Source: Phaseolus vulgaris
Lineage: Eukaryota; Streptophyta; Magnoliopsida; Fabales; Fabaceae
DNA: 64,000 nucleotides
Assembly: GCF_000499845.2 (NCBI RefSeq)
Contig: NC_023749.2
Span: 33,261,766-33,325,765, forward strand
Direction of reading: 5' to 3'
Every line of letters begins with the position of its first letter. Positions within the stretch are counted from its first letter, which is position 1. The position numbers and the translations under genes are program-made. Shown here one piece after another: positions 33,501-45,155 of the stretch. The notes beneath the pieces are model-generated. The model did not search any database. It had not been told where the DNA came from and saw only the letters and a list, made by a program, of their open reading frames with translations.

Positions 33501-33504
33501 CGCT

Positions 33505-33520
33505 TAAGACTGGGGGCTTG
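33505..33520 (+). promoter_or_regulatory. Polypurine tract of element B
   Basis: The sequence taagactgggggcttg directly precedes the 3' LTR. It is one G shorter than in E, F and B1. Confidence 0.85.
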
Positions 33521-34318
33521 TGTACCACCCTGGTAGTCGGGAGTGATGACGTGGCATCCTGCTACAGTATAGGCGTGTTGGCAAGGCGCCAGGCTGGCAG
33601 AAGGGAAGGAAGTCGGGGGGTTCGTGAAGCCGCCAGTTATTAAGTTGGCGTGTTCCGATCTCCAGCATATCAGAATAGGCGATCACCGGGTTAAAGATGA
33701 AGTCGCCAGATGTAAACTCAGGCGACCAAGCGGTTGGAGATCGCCAGAGCAAGCACATCGCCAAAGATGAAGGAGAAGCAGATTATGAAGGCGGCCGGCG
33801 AGACCACAGGGAAGGTGTATGAGGACACCCTAACTCGCCAATTCCAGTACAGATCGCACTCCCAAGTTAGCTATGCACTGGGCAGTACCATGCATAAGTA
33901 ACTTAGCCAAAATGAGAGTAGAAGCAGCGCCAAGTCAAGGAGGCTCCAGATGATGGCATGTGTACGACTGGATGCGAGCCACGTGTCCAGGACTGTAACT
34001 GCCAGGAGAGAGAAAACAACCAGGTATATAAGAGTTCTCAACGAACTTTCTGAGGTACGCACGTTCAGATTATACTCTTTACGCTTGCGAGTTCTAGAGC
34101 TTACTGTGAGAGAGGATTTGCACGGTTCTTGTTCTCTTAGTATTTGGTGATACCGTCACTGACTTGGGCGTTGGAGTGCGATCGGCCGCAGCGGCGCCGC
34201 TCTGTTTCTTTGCAGGATTCTTGAGGTGGATCTCGAAGAGGAACGGAGGTTCGAAGCGATGCGCACGTCGATCCTTTGACGAGGCAGTTTCCAGCGTTCC
34301 GGTCAACGGGCAGGATCA
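33521..34318 (+). repeat. 3' LTR of element B
   Basis: 798 bp, starting TGTACCACCCTGGTAG and ending GGCAGGATCA. It is collinear with the 5' LTR without indels. It is followed at once by the second copy of the target duplication gtccc, inside a B1 hairpin unit. Confidence 0.95.
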
Positions 34319-34990
34319 GTCCCCATCGTCTTTCGGCGATTGGCGGCACCAGTTAAAAGTTTTAAAGTCCCCATCGCCTTTCGGCGATCGGCGGCAGTAG
34401 TTAAAGTTTTAAAGTCCTCATCGTCTTTCGGCGATCGGAGGCACCAGTGATGATTAAAGACCTCAACGTTCTCGTGCGTCTTGAGGCAAGAAAGAATAAA
34501 AGACCTCCTCGCCTATGAGCGAGCGAAGGCGAGAAAGAGAAAAAGTCCTTCTCGCCTTTGAGCGAGTTCAGGCAAGATAAAGTCCTCCTCGACTTTGAGG
34601 GAGTGCAGGCAAGATAAAGTCCTCCTCGACTTTGAGCGAGTGCAGGCAAGATAAAGTCCTCCTCGACTTTGAGCGAGTGCAGGCAAGAAAAAGTCCTTCT
34701 CACCTCCGAGTGAGTTCAGGCAAGAAAAAGTCCTTCTCGCCTTTGAGCGAGTTCAGGCAAGATGAAGTCCTCCTCGCCCTTGAGCGAGCGCAGGTGAGAA
34801 TGAAAGAAGTCCTCCTCGCCTTGCGCGAGCGCAGGCGAGAACAGATTGAAAGACCTCTCTGCACAAGCAGATAGAGGCAAGGTTAAAAGTCCTCAGTGCA
34901 TCCAGGGGGAGGAGATGTACGCCCTGGGCAAGTTGAGGCACCAGAAAAAGTCCTTCTCACCTCAGAGTGAGTTCAGGCAAGATGAACTGA
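34319..34990 (+). repeat. Hairpin repeat array of B1
   Basis: Three to four type 1 units (CCCCATCG...CGATTGGCGG and variants, 34319-34445) are followed by about ten type 3 units (tcctcctcg...gagcgagtgcaggca, 34460-34860). One type 2 unit (about 34880-34945) and one more type 3 unit follow. Unit numbers and order differ from B, so the arrays expand and contract, but the same three hairpin types persist. The first units of this array are at 22075-22130. Confidence 0.82.
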
Positions 34991-35843
34991 AAAGTCAGGG
35001 GTGTTCGTGACCTTAAACGGCGGGAAGGGAAGGAAAACGCCTTTCCCCCTTTAAGTGAAACATCAATATTAACTTAGTAAGACCAGAGAAAGCTTCCACG
35101 CTTGTAGGCGGTGTGAAGACAGATAAAATCCTTCTCGTCTTGAACGAGTTCAGGTATGGTGTGAAGGGTGAAAGAAGTTAAAAGGATAGCTAAGGTAGGT
35201 TCAAAGAGAACAACTCGCTATCCAGCTCATTGTTCTGAAACTCAGGGAGGTAGAGAAGGATCCGAAAGGCGCCTCTACCCCCCAGATGAGGGAACAATAG
35301 TCAAGTTATGAAGGCAAAGAAAGTTCACGTCGCCAGAACCCTACGGCGATCAGAAGAATTCTGGGCGATAACGGGAGTAAAGGCTAACCTTGCCGGGCAG
35401 ATCAAGTAAACTGTATTGTGATACCAGTTTAAGTTAAAACCTGTTGCCTAGTAAGTAGCTTATGTTGAGGTTTATTGCCTTAAGTTTGCAAGTTGTATTA
35501 AATGTCATCGTTTGAGAGTTAATAGTTGCTCAAGTTTTACTTTGAGTTAACAGTTTGATAAATTGTTATAAGATTAACAGTTTGTTCAAGTTCAAAGCAG
35601 TGAGTGAACGGTTAAGCCCGAGGAATCGTTGAGTTAATTTGTTTAAGCAAGTCTCACCGGTTATATTGATTAACCACACAGCGAGTAAGAAGTATTCAAA
35701 GAGAAGTATCAGAAAACAGCTTTCCAGCATTAAAAGTTATACAAGAGTGGCTATTCAAGTTTGAACACGAATGTGATCAAGTACATAAGCAGAGGAATTA
35801 CATATAAAGTTTTTACAAGGAAAAAGGTGATGGAAGAGTGCAG
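34991..35843. other. Spacer 3' of the B1 hairpin array
   Basis: AT-richer sequence with no credible gene. It has blocks homologous to the B spacer (gcctctacccc; gaacaatagtc). Probable UTRs of the two convergent transcripts. Confidence 0.45.
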
Positions 35844-38388
35844 CTAATCTTCAGAAGGAACAATCTTCCCATCCACCACCTCGTTGCAGATCGATACCAT
35901 GGAGAGGTCGAGCTCGGGGTATTGACATGCGACTTGCTCCAGAGCGGCGTCAAAGCCGGCGATGAGGACTTGAGCAGTGCTTTGCTCGAGCTCTTGTGCT
36001 TGTTTCTTCAACTCTTCAGTTTCCTCGCGAGCTCGAGCAAGGTCTTCAACAACCTTTTTGCCTTCGTCCCGAGCCTGGGCCAGCTCTGCAGCGATCTCAG
36101 CCATGGTGTCGTCCCTCTCCTTTTCGACCTTCCCGAGGAGAACCTCCCGATCTGCTGACCTTTTTTCAAGGTTTTCCACCTTGGTCACATCTGCGTTCAT
36201 TGTAGCCTCCAAGTTGGCCACCTTGAGCCTGTAAGGGACCAGTTTGCTCTCCAACTCGATCTTCTCTTGAGCTTGGAGGTGCAGTTTTTGGCGCAAATCG
36301 GAGGCCTCCTTGCGCGCGCCCCTTAGCTCAGCGTCCATGGCGTCCTCCAGCCTTGAATGGTCGATCTCCGCCATCATCAGGTTACAAGAAAGCTTTTCCG
36401 CCTCAATCCTTATCAGGCGGTTCGAATCCTTCAGCGCGGAATTCTCATCTTGGAGCTTCTTGTTGGAGTCCTTCACAGCCTTCGATACAATCAAGGGGAG
36501 ATCCTCCGCCATCATCTTCAGTTTAGCGGTAAAGGGCCCCAAGATCTCTTCGATGGAGGGTGAGAGGCTTGAAGTTGTTGCTGGAGGAGGTGCTGGGGGA
36601 GCTTGGTGCTGACTTTCACCACCACCCTCTTGAGTTTAAAGGGCAAGGGGGGCTTCTTGGTGTGGTGGTGAGGTCGGAGAATTTGTTATCAAAATCGGCG
36701 AGTTATGGGCGCCCTCATCTCCTCTTGGTGCGGCCCCAACAATGGACGTGGTAGAAGGAGGACCCTCTCCAGCAGATACGAACGGTGTGGAGGCGCTTGG
36801 AGGGTTCTCTTTGAAGTTAGGGTCGCTGCTTTCAACCACGGGGGGTGCGGCAGCCAAGGGTGTTGCTTGGACTGGTTGTGTTGGAGCTGGAGCTGAGGGC
36901 GGTGTTGGTGTTGGGAGTGCATGTGGTGAAGAGGGAGCCGCCCTTGTTCTCTTGGTGACGAGGCCATCCTCAGTCGCCTCATCATCCTCTTCTTCCTCCT
37001 GCACCACTTGAGGAGCTTTCCTCTTGGGTTTCCTCAGGACTAGCTTTTTTCTTTGTGGGGCGGGTAGTGCCCCCGAAGGAGTTGGACCTTGAGGAGGAGT
37101 CTTGCCTTGAGCAACGGCGATCTCCACCACCGAGTTGGGCACGGTTTGGGAGCCCGCCACCAGCTTGTGAGATCGGGCGATCGCCCTCAGTTCAGCCAGT
37201 TTACCTTTTCCCAACATGAAGTCTGCACAGGGTAGAAAATAAATGAGTAGGCCCCAAAGCAGAAGCAGGATATGCAAGTATATGCACGCAGAAATAACGC
37301 AAGCAAGTAGCACATGGATTAAAAATCAAGACCAATACAGAACAAGCAGAACGCCAAAGGATGGAATGGTAGAAACGCTAAGTTAGTTCCAACACAAAAC
37401 AAAAGTCTTGGTGTTGAGGTAAGGGCTAACCTATGTGAGCTTCAAGTTGGCCCTCGAAGAACTGAAGGAGATGATTGAGGCGGTGGGAAAGGTGATGTTG
37501 GCGGCAGCTACACTCTTCCAGAAGAGGCAAAGGTCCTTGTCCAACTCCCCCATGTTGTCAGGACTCCTTGGCCTCCTGAAGCTTTCTTTGGAGTCTTTGT
37601 TCCCCTTGTGTACCCAATACAAGGGGAAGCCGTCGAGCAGTGAGGGGTCTTGCTTGTTTGGGCGCACCTTGACGAACTTTCCTTTCCAGTCTTTGTAAGA
37701 TTGCTGGAAGATCGAGAGGATTGACCTCCCAGGAATCCCGTTTAAGCTAACCCAGAGATCTCCAGGATTCTAGCCTCGAACAGAAACAGGAAGACGTCGA
37801 CTGAAGCTGGCAGCCCCAAGTGGGCACACATGATTTGGAACGCCCTCACGAATGCCCAGCTGTTGGGATGAAGCTGGGCAGGGGCGACGTTGAGCTCTGT
37901 TAGTAGCTCTCTCTCGAAGCGGGTAAAAGGAAGCCTGAGCTTCACTTTCTTGAAGAAGGTGGCATAGATAAAGCAGAACAACTCGCCGTTGTTCCCTTTA
38001 TCATCTGCGCAAATCGGTTCACCTGGGAAGCAGGGCAGCACGGCCATTTTGCTATCGTGCTCCTTGTGGAATGAGAGGTCGGATTGGTCCCCTTTCCTTA
38101 GTCGGTGCACGCCCAACTCCGTGTTTATCGAAGAAATCTCTTTTAGCAAGGTTGGGGTGGCCCAAGGGTAGAGTTCCTTGTAGTCTTATGGAGGTAGGGA
38201 GGCTCCTCCGGCGACCGACGGGGTTGCCTGAGTAGGGTTGGCATGAGAAGAAGCAGGCCTCTCAGCCTGATTAGAAGGAGCACCAGAGGCTCGTGGTGGA
38301 GGATTTGCCCAGGGGCAACCCTACGCGCTTGGGGTGGAGGGTTTCGCGATGAAGGAGGAGGGTTCGCGGTGGACTTCGTGTGAGCCAT
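35844..38388 (-). pseudogene. Antisense gene of B1: Transposase_28-type domain plus coiled coil
   Basis: On the minus strand: ATG 38388, exon 1 to 37431, intron 37430-37223 (208 bp; donor cacatag/gttag, acceptor ccctgtgcag), exon 2 37222-35844. Exon 1 has FERELLTELNVAPAQLHPN and GFPLYWVHKGN. Exon 2 repeats the B layout: LGKGKLAELRAIARSH, KRKAPQVVQEEEEDDEA, a Pro-rich stretch, coiled coil, end VDGKIVPSED. Defects: frameshifts in exon 1 near 38150-38190, near 37760 and near 37480; one in-frame TAA at 36636-36638 in exon 2. The 5'-UTR intron at 38635-38397 (239 bp) ends eight bases before the ATG. More decayed than B, as expected of the older element. Confidence 0.82.
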
Positions 38389-38970
38389 CGAAGGAACTGC
38401 AAAGGAAAAAGAAAGGGATGAAATGATGATATAGAGAGCGACTCGATTGAGGACGAAGAAGACGAAGCGAACGAATAAGGGTTCGCTGGGATAAACGTTA
38501 CGAAGAACGAAGCCTTAGGTTACGAGAAAAGGAGAAAAGGAAAAAACAGCCCACAACCTATGCTTCAGACAGATAATGGATGATGCAAACCAATTAAAAT
38601 GCAGCAAATATCCATAGAAGGAGTAAAAGGGTTACCTTTTTATGATCGGATGAGTGTTGAAGAAAGTTGGAGATTGAGAGTGACGAGAAGCTTCGTGGTT
38701 CGCAGAGAAAATACTTAGAACGCTTGAGAGTGAAGAAAGATGATGGAGCAGTGGAAGCGCAAAGGCTTTAAGGGTTTTTCGTACGTTTTCGGAAGCGCAA
38801 ACGACAGCTGAAGACGACTGTTGATGAAGCCACGTGTCGCGCGATTAGAAAAAGGGGGTTTGGTGGAGCGTCAGAAAGGCAGAGGGTACGGACGTACGGA
38901 AATCCGAACCAGCGCCACGTAGATCGACGATGACGTGACCTCTCAGTCTTTTCGCTAGTCAAGTCTCAGC
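38389..38970 (-). promoter_or_regulatory. Promoter, leader and UTR intron of the B1 antisense gene
   Basis: On the minus strand: a CACGTG core (about 38831), C/T-rich leader, then an intron 38635-38397 with donor taaaaag/gtaac and acceptor tcctttgcag. Collinear with the same region in B. Confidence 0.55.
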
Positions 38971-38971
38971 T

Positions 38972-38988
38972 TAAGACTGGGGGGCTTG
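38972..38988 (+). promoter_or_regulatory. Polypurine tract of B1
   Basis: taagactggggggcttg immediately before the LTR at 38989, identical to the tract of E and F. Confidence 0.85.
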
Positions 38989-39934
38989 TGTACCGACCAG
39001 GTAGTCGAGAGTGATGACGTGGCAGCAAGCGATAATATAGGCGTGTTGAGCGGGACACCTGGCTGACAGAAGGGAAGTACATCGGGAAGTCTGTGTAGTC
39101 GCCAAGTGATGGCTTGGCGTTCTCCGATCTCTAGTATGTGTAACCGGCGGTCACCAGGCTTACGTCATATCCGTCGTATGTGAGTTATGGGAGACCAGGT
39201 GGTCAGAGATCGCCGAAAGGGGGACATCGCCGAAAGATCAGGAAGGCTTGCTTAAGGCTTTCAAGAGGTACGAGCACGGAGGATGAGGTTGTCAGACGAT
39301 CATTCCCTAGCCAAGGGTCGAGGCAAGGGAACAGTTTCCCAGAACATGCATGATGTGCAAGCAATGCAGATCGTGATAGCGGCAGGTGAGACCACAGAGA
39401 AGGTGTGCATGGTGACACCCCGTGCTCGCCACTTAGAAGAGATCGCGCTCCAAGGCAGCCATGCACCGAGTTACTCCTTGCATGGGTAACTTAGTCGAAT
39501 AGCCTGAAGAGTAGAAGTGACGCTCAAGTAGAGGACGCTCCAGATGGTGACACGTGTACAGCTGGATGCGAGCCACGTGTCCAGAGGTGTAACCGTCAAG
39601 AGAGAGAAAATGCTCAGGTATATAAGGAACTCTAACGAACTTCTGAGGTACGCGCGTTAGAACACTTCTTTACGCTTTTGAGAACACTTGAGTACGCTGG
39701 GAGAGCATTTGCACGGTTCCTTGAGTTTTAGCTTTTCTCTCTTAGTATTTGGTGATTCCGTCACTGACTTGAGCGTCGGAGCGCGATCAGCCGCAGCGGC
39801 GCCACTCTGTCTTTTTCAGGTTCTTGCGGAGAATCGAGGTGTGAAGGACGGAAGTCAACGTGGTGCGAAGCTGATCGAGAGAAGATACCTTTGACGTGGC
39901 AAGACTCTTGCACTCGAGTCAACCGCCAGGATCA
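38989..39934 (+). repeat. 3' LTR of B1
   Basis: 946 bp, TGTACCGACCAGGTAG to CGCCAGGATCA, with a TATA box (tatataag, about 39617). It is closely similar to the solo LTR at 7442-8391. The flanking DNA begins gtaag; the partner duplication cannot be checked because the left end of B1 is lost. Confidence 0.88.
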
Positions 39935-41700
39935 GTAAGTATTTACTATATCTATTCAGTGTAAAACCGTCATAGTAAAATTTTACTATGTCATATTTTA
40001 TTATACCTGATATAATAAGTATTTAACCTAAAAAAATAATAAAATTAATACTAATGTAACCCTCTACGCGCGCCAGCTTCTCTTCTTCAATTTGAACCCT
40101 ATGGTAACCCTTCTTCTCCACGCACACTAAGCTTCTCCTCAACATTTTTTGAAATCCTATACCCCTTCCGCGGATGAAGCGCTTCTCTTTCCTCAACGTC
40201 TTTTGAACCTTACAGTGATACCCCTTCCACCATCTTCACTTTCTCCTCTCAAACAAAACCCTTCTGCGTCGAACCTTCTCTTTCCACCACTGAGGTAGGT
40301 CAATCGAAACTTATAAATACAAATTTGATGCGTTTTTCAGTTTTCCAAAACTTGTTTGGTTCTAAAACTTGAGTTTCGCACTTTATCCCCTTCGTGCAGT
40401 GTTCATGGTGCGTTTATATTAGCTACTTCTCCTTCTCCTTGCAGCTTTGTGCGGTCGTTTCAGGTTGGATGAGGTTTGATGCGTTTTGCTTATGTTACAA
40501 ATGCATTTTCAATTTTTTGAAACTGAGAATGTGCTTTGTTGGTTTGCCTATGAAATTTTCGAATTGATACTTTAATTGCATATGATAATAGATTTAGAAG
40601 TGAATAGGTTTCTATTGTCATATTTTACAGAAAAAAAAACTCAAGTTTAAAAAAAAACACCAAATATACTCAAGCAATACGAAATAATAGGACAAAAACT
40701 TATATGCAGAGGTGAAGCAGTTCATCTTTCAATAAAATTGAAGTTTTAGAGTTTTATTTAGATAATCTGAATACCTTTTTAACGTAGATCCTTATCACAC
40801 ACATTGTTGAAGTAAAAACTGTTAAAAAAAAGAACTGTACGGACAATTGTATAACACTGTATTTAAGTCTTTGTTTTTCATAGAATAAATGGAAAGGATT
40901 GGAATCTTTTGGTACACGTTGTTTTAGGGAAAAAGTGAGAGTGTTATAAAAATGGAGTCTAAAAAAAATCAGAAAAAATGTTGGGGGGTAAAAGTGAAAA
41001 AGTGGGTGTATACCGTTTTCAGAATGATGGTGCCATGGGAAATAGAGTCGAGGGAGAATATCAAGTTGATGCAGAACTGGGTTGTTGTTGGGTTTGGAAG
41101 GATCTTCTGTTGTCTATTTTGTTGCAAACACATGTTAATAAGGAGTTATAAGGTGATTGTTCATCAGCAAAAGAGTTATAAGGTGAGTGTTCTTTATGGT
41201 TGAGTATGTTAATGTTATGTTACCACTTGGTATTAGAAGTACTATCTCACCTTTTGCTCAAATTTTCATCATCAATTTTTTTGTGTTTCTCACACCAGAA
41301 AGATTCATAGTATCTATCATTTAGTTGTTAGGATAAGAGGTGTTTTTGTGAGATTGTGAAAAGTCAGCAAATCTTTTATATAGCAAAAATTTTAATCTTA
41401 ATGGAGTAGCTGCGTAGTAGATATATGATTATGCAACATCAAATTCTATTCTGCTTCCCACTTTAGCCTACATCACTCAACTTTATAATATATTTTGGTT
41501 AACATTTTAAGAAAAGTATAACTAATTTGAAAGTGATCATTTTCGTTATTCCAATGAGAGGTATATGGGGTCTAGCTCACCAAACCTCACTGGTTTTAGG
41601 CTCTTTCTTGCAGTCATGATTATGAAGTGCAGTACCAGATTTTTAAGGACCATAATGATCCAAAATTACCTTGTTAGTGTTCCCGATAATGGAAAGGTTC
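39935..41700. other. AT-rich DNA of unknown type
   Basis: No gene is supported. 39970-40000 contains an inverted motif (catagtaaaa/ttttactatg) of the kind found near DNA-transposon ends. 40060-40290 has three imperfect direct repeats around agcttctc and accccttc. The 83-codon frame at 40952-41203 has no recognisable domain. It may be the older host DNA, or another transposon, into which B1 inserted. Confidence 0.4.
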
Positions 41701-42352
41701 TGTATCGATCAGGTCATCAGGTGTGATGACGTGGACAAGAGAGAGGTGGGTGGTCAAGAAGTCAACATAGTCGCCGTTTGTGGAAGTGGCGTTCTGCAGT
41801 GTACATAGTCGATTGTCGCCAGGTTGGTGTCGTCGCCATGTTAAATAACGGAAGATCAGGTGGTCTGGCATCGCCGCAAGAAGCACATCGCCGGATTTCC
41901 CAGTAAACTCAGTTGAAGCTGTTGGGGTTTCAGGCGAGGAAGTTCAAGCATGTGAGTTCAGTAAAGATGACCGTTACGTCAGCATGAGGCGCGAAGGTTA
42001 AATGAGTTGGAGTAAACAGCTTGCTCCTCGACGACAGGATTCCCAGAGTAGACATTCGTTGATGGCGAGTTCCTTTCAGTTAGAACGTGCATGGCGTGGC
42101 AAAGAGGAAGGTGGCACCTGCGACAAGTGATATCACAGAGATGGTGTATTTTGTTGCATCCAATACTCGCCTTGTCAGGTGGCGTTCCAGAGCGTGTTGC
42201 GTGCTAGGTTACACCTTGAGTAGGAGACTTGGTCGCACAACTGCATGCTACGTAGAAATGGTGCTCAAGTTACCCAACCCAGATGACGACACGGGTAGGG
42301 TTGGATGTTACCTGTTACTCCAACCCAGATGATGACACGTGTAGGGTTGGAT
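41701..42352 (+). repeat. Truncated B-type LTR fragment
   Basis: Begins tgtatcgatcaggtcatcag, matching tgtaccgaccaggtagtc at the start of the B1 LTR. It follows the LTR (tgatgacgtgg; atggtgtattttg; gatgacacgtgt) but stops before the TATA region. A 30-odd-bp tandem duplication (acccagatga...gtagggttggatgt) lies at 42277-42352. The right edge merges into the gag of H with a few bases of overlap. Confidence 0.65.
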
Positions 42353-42775
42353 GTCCATAAGAGTCTTATGCCACCATTGCATGACATAGTCTAAAAATTC
42401 TAAAGAAGCTAGTCTAACCCTTTGGTCTTCTAGGACCTCATGAACATGAAAAATTTGCTCAACCTTTGCCTCCCAACCTAAATATACATTAGGATCACCA
42501 TCCCCACTAAAACTGGGCAATTTTACAATTGGAAAATAAGGCTTTGCCACATTTTGGCACCTATCTTCATGATGATGATGATGCCTCCTCTGTCCACTTT
42601 CTTCTTCATGGCCGTGAGAATTGGAAGAACTTCTTGAAGAATGTCTATGAGAATGGCGGCTTCCATGGTTGGAATGGTTGGACCTATCTTGAGTCACTTC
42701 AAGTCTTTGTAATCTTTCCTCCAATTTTTTTATGGCTTCATCTTTTTGTGCAAGGGAGCATTTTGCCTCCTTCAA
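42350..42775 (-). pseudogene. Gag of gypsy element H, N-terminal part
   Basis: From the ATG at 42775 on the minus strand: a coiled-coil start (KDEAIKKLEERLQRLE), a Ser/His/Arg-rich stretch with HHHHHEDR, then the gag core beginning KLPSFSGDGDPNVYLGWEAKVEQIF and running to VMQWWHKTLMDI. This is the N-terminal part of a gypsy gag of the large plant type primed by initiator tRNA-Met, unlike the Tat gags here. The rest of gag and all of pol are cut off where the LTR fragment 41701-42352 begins. No stop within the segment. Confidence 0.75.
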
Positions 42776-42780
42776 TTCAC

Positions 42781-43990
42781 CAAGAATAAATGCTCTTTAT
42801 GGAGAGTGTGGTTTGGAAGATTCACCACTTGAATAGGTAGCTATTGCCAAAATAAAAACATCAAACACAATGAACAGACAATTTCAAGCAAACAAGGTTA
42901 GAAAATTGAACAATTATGTTGCGGTAATGGAAAGTAAAAGGCATTCAAAGCACTCCAAGAAATAATTATTTCCTCAACCAAGCTTCTCTTGGGGTTTGGG
43001 TAATTCTCAAATGAAAGATGTCAAAGCAACCCACTCTTTCTCAAAGCCAAAACACCACAAAACTTTAAGGAACAATAAAAGACAACCAAGAAAAGGTGTA
43101 AACAAGAAAAGGCTATAGAAAAAGGAATACAAGATATATGAAAAACTCAAAGAATATGGAATGAAAAGACAATCAAGAAAATAAGGTACTCAATTAAAAG
43201 ATAGCACACAAAAGGAACTTAGAGAAAAACACTAGAATAGGATGAAGAAAACCAAAAAACAACACTACTGGAAATTTGTATAAAATGTGCGTGACTTTAC
43301 ATATTTATCTGGAACTGGATAATGCAAACTGGAATCTGAAATTTAAACCATTGAAAATTGAAGATCTTATCTCAACATAGGCACTGGAATCACACAAAAA
43401 CAGTGCGCCAATTAATTGTGATAAATTTTGCAAAATCACTGCCACTTTATTGTATTCTCCGTGCCAGTATTGCACATTGATTGTATTTGATTTATCATTT
43501 TTTTTTGTATTTTGATTTTTTCTATACTTCTTTTTTTCACTCTTTTGTAACACTTCAAACTACTTAAATCCAGAGTTTCAGAATTTTTCAGTAACTACAG
43601 AAATTTTCATAAACCAAACAGTCAACACGTATTCAAGAAAAACAGAGGAAACCTAATTTGGAATGAAAAACAGAATTAAGAACTTCAAAAGACACAATTG
43701 AATTGATGTTTAAGAACTTGTATGGATCTAACACACAAGCATGAACTCAAAACTAAAAATAAAAGACACCAAAGGATCAAAAATAGAAATATAAAATTGC
43801 AGTCAAATAAAATCAATCAACCAAAATTATCAAGAAAAGTACTACATAGAATTGATGACATTTTGGAAGAAACATAACATGACAAAACTTATAGAGATTA
43901 AAAAATCAAAATGACACAAACACAATTAATTGCAACAATTAAAACAGCAACAAAAGTACTAAAAAAAATGGCAAAACAGAATGTTAATTG
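42781..43990 (-). other. Long untranslated leader of element H
   Basis: A/T-rich non-coding DNA between the H gag and the insertion point of F. It continues at 56823-56918, up to a primer-binding site and LTR. A long leader is usual in this group. I see no genes in it. Confidence 0.55.
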
Positions 43991-43995
43991 ACAAT

Positions 43996-45155
43996 TGTAC
44001 CGTCCCGTATCGGGGCGTTGACTAAGTTAAGGTCAAAGTCAACGGCTGAAGAGTCAAAGTCAACGCTAGGCGTCGCCTAGGTGAAGGCGTCGCCCAGGTG
44101 AGGGCGTCGCCAGATCAAACAGTGTAAAAACAAGGCAATCACGGTGTGGTTCCCCGATACCCATGGGTAGGAAAGACCATGGAGGGAGCGACGTCGTGGG
44201 AAAGCCTCAGGTCTCGATGTCTCGGGAAAGTGATAAAGAGAAGGAAAAGGTGGCTTCAAGGCCATAGTGATAGTACCAGTGAAGGGCAGCCTGACTCGCG
44301 AAGTACCCCTGCCGCCCCAGAGGCGCCTTCGGGACAGATACGACCCAAGAGGAAGGTCACGCCCAGGATAACCAGGTGCAGGGTGTGAGAGGAAGGCAGA
44401 TACGCTCTCAGAGTAAGTGGCTAGATACTTGGGGGCATGAGTTGGCACCCAAAAAGCCACCCCTAGCGCAGTAGCACTCCCAAGCAGGAGGACCCACACG
44501 TAGAAACGTCCCCAGATGGGCAGAAACGCCCCAGATGGGGTCATGGCGTCGTGAGGCCCTCCACGTGTACGACAGCCATACCGGAATAGAAACACCCTCT
44601 AGTCAGGTGCCAGGTAATTAAAGACATTCAATACAGTTTCCCTTTCGAGCATTCAGGTACTATTATGGCTCCCAAGCGTTTCAACGTCTTAAATGCGCTA
44701 CGTTTCGTAATTAAGCGCTTTAATGAGTGCGTTACGTTTGAGATTAAAGGCGCTTTAAGGCGCTTTAAATGCTGGGGACAGTTTAAATAGCGCTGAGAAT
44801 GTCGGAAAAAGGGTTGGAACCTTTGGCAAATTTACGAGAAACTCTTTGGTTGCTTGCCCGTGCTTTAAGGTTACGTACAAGTGACTGGAGAATATTTTTG
44901 CCTGAAGGAGACAACACACACACATATACACATTTCTTTTACCACCTTCAGAGTGCCATACGCGGTGCTCAGATACGTGGGTGGACAGTTTTTTGGTGTT
45001 TCTTGCTGGCTGACTTGAGCGTCGGAGTGCACACGGCCGCTAGGGCGCCTCTTTGTCCTCTTTTTTGCAGGAATCCACGGGCAACCAGCGGGAAGGAGTC
45101 CCCAGCTGACTGTTGAGGTCGTGCACGAAGACGTCCCGGTCAACCGGACGGAACA
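43996..45155 (+). repeat. 5' LTR of element F
   Basis: TGTACCGTCCCGTATCGG to CCGGACGGAACA. Contains GGCGTCGCC repeats (44070-44112), the covarying hairpin (44151-44188), a cluster of GCGCTTTAA-like motifs (44695-44770) and a TATA-like tttaaatag (about 44783). The start of the RNA should lie near 44810. Confidence 0.93.

Larger units (their letters stand above)
22131..34318 (+). mobile_element. Gypsy element B: complete Tat-lineage LTR retrotransposon (12,188 bp)
   Basis: Two LTRs of exactly 798 bp (22131-22928 and 33521-34318) enclose a primer-binding site, gag-pol, a hairpin array, an antisense gene and a polypurine tract. The flanking 5-bp duplication is gtccc. By eye the LTRs differ at nine positions, eight of them transitions (about 1.1%), so the insertion is young and later than B1. 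Two pol stops and one frameshift in the antisense gene make it non-autonomous as it stands. Confidence 0.95.
34319..39934 (+). mobile_element. Gypsy element B1, right part (hairpin array, antisense gene, 3' LTR)
   Basis: Continuation of B1 after the insertion of B. It has the same order as B: hairpin array, spacer, antisense gene on the minus strand, polypurine tract, LTR. The LTR (946 bp) and the antisense gene are clearly diverged from those of B, so B1 belongs to a sister subfamily and is older. Confidence 0.88.

Noticed and set aside
40952..41203. 83-codon open frame in the unclassified AT-rich region
   Set aside because: Lys-rich composition follows base composition; no homologous motif or splice context seen.
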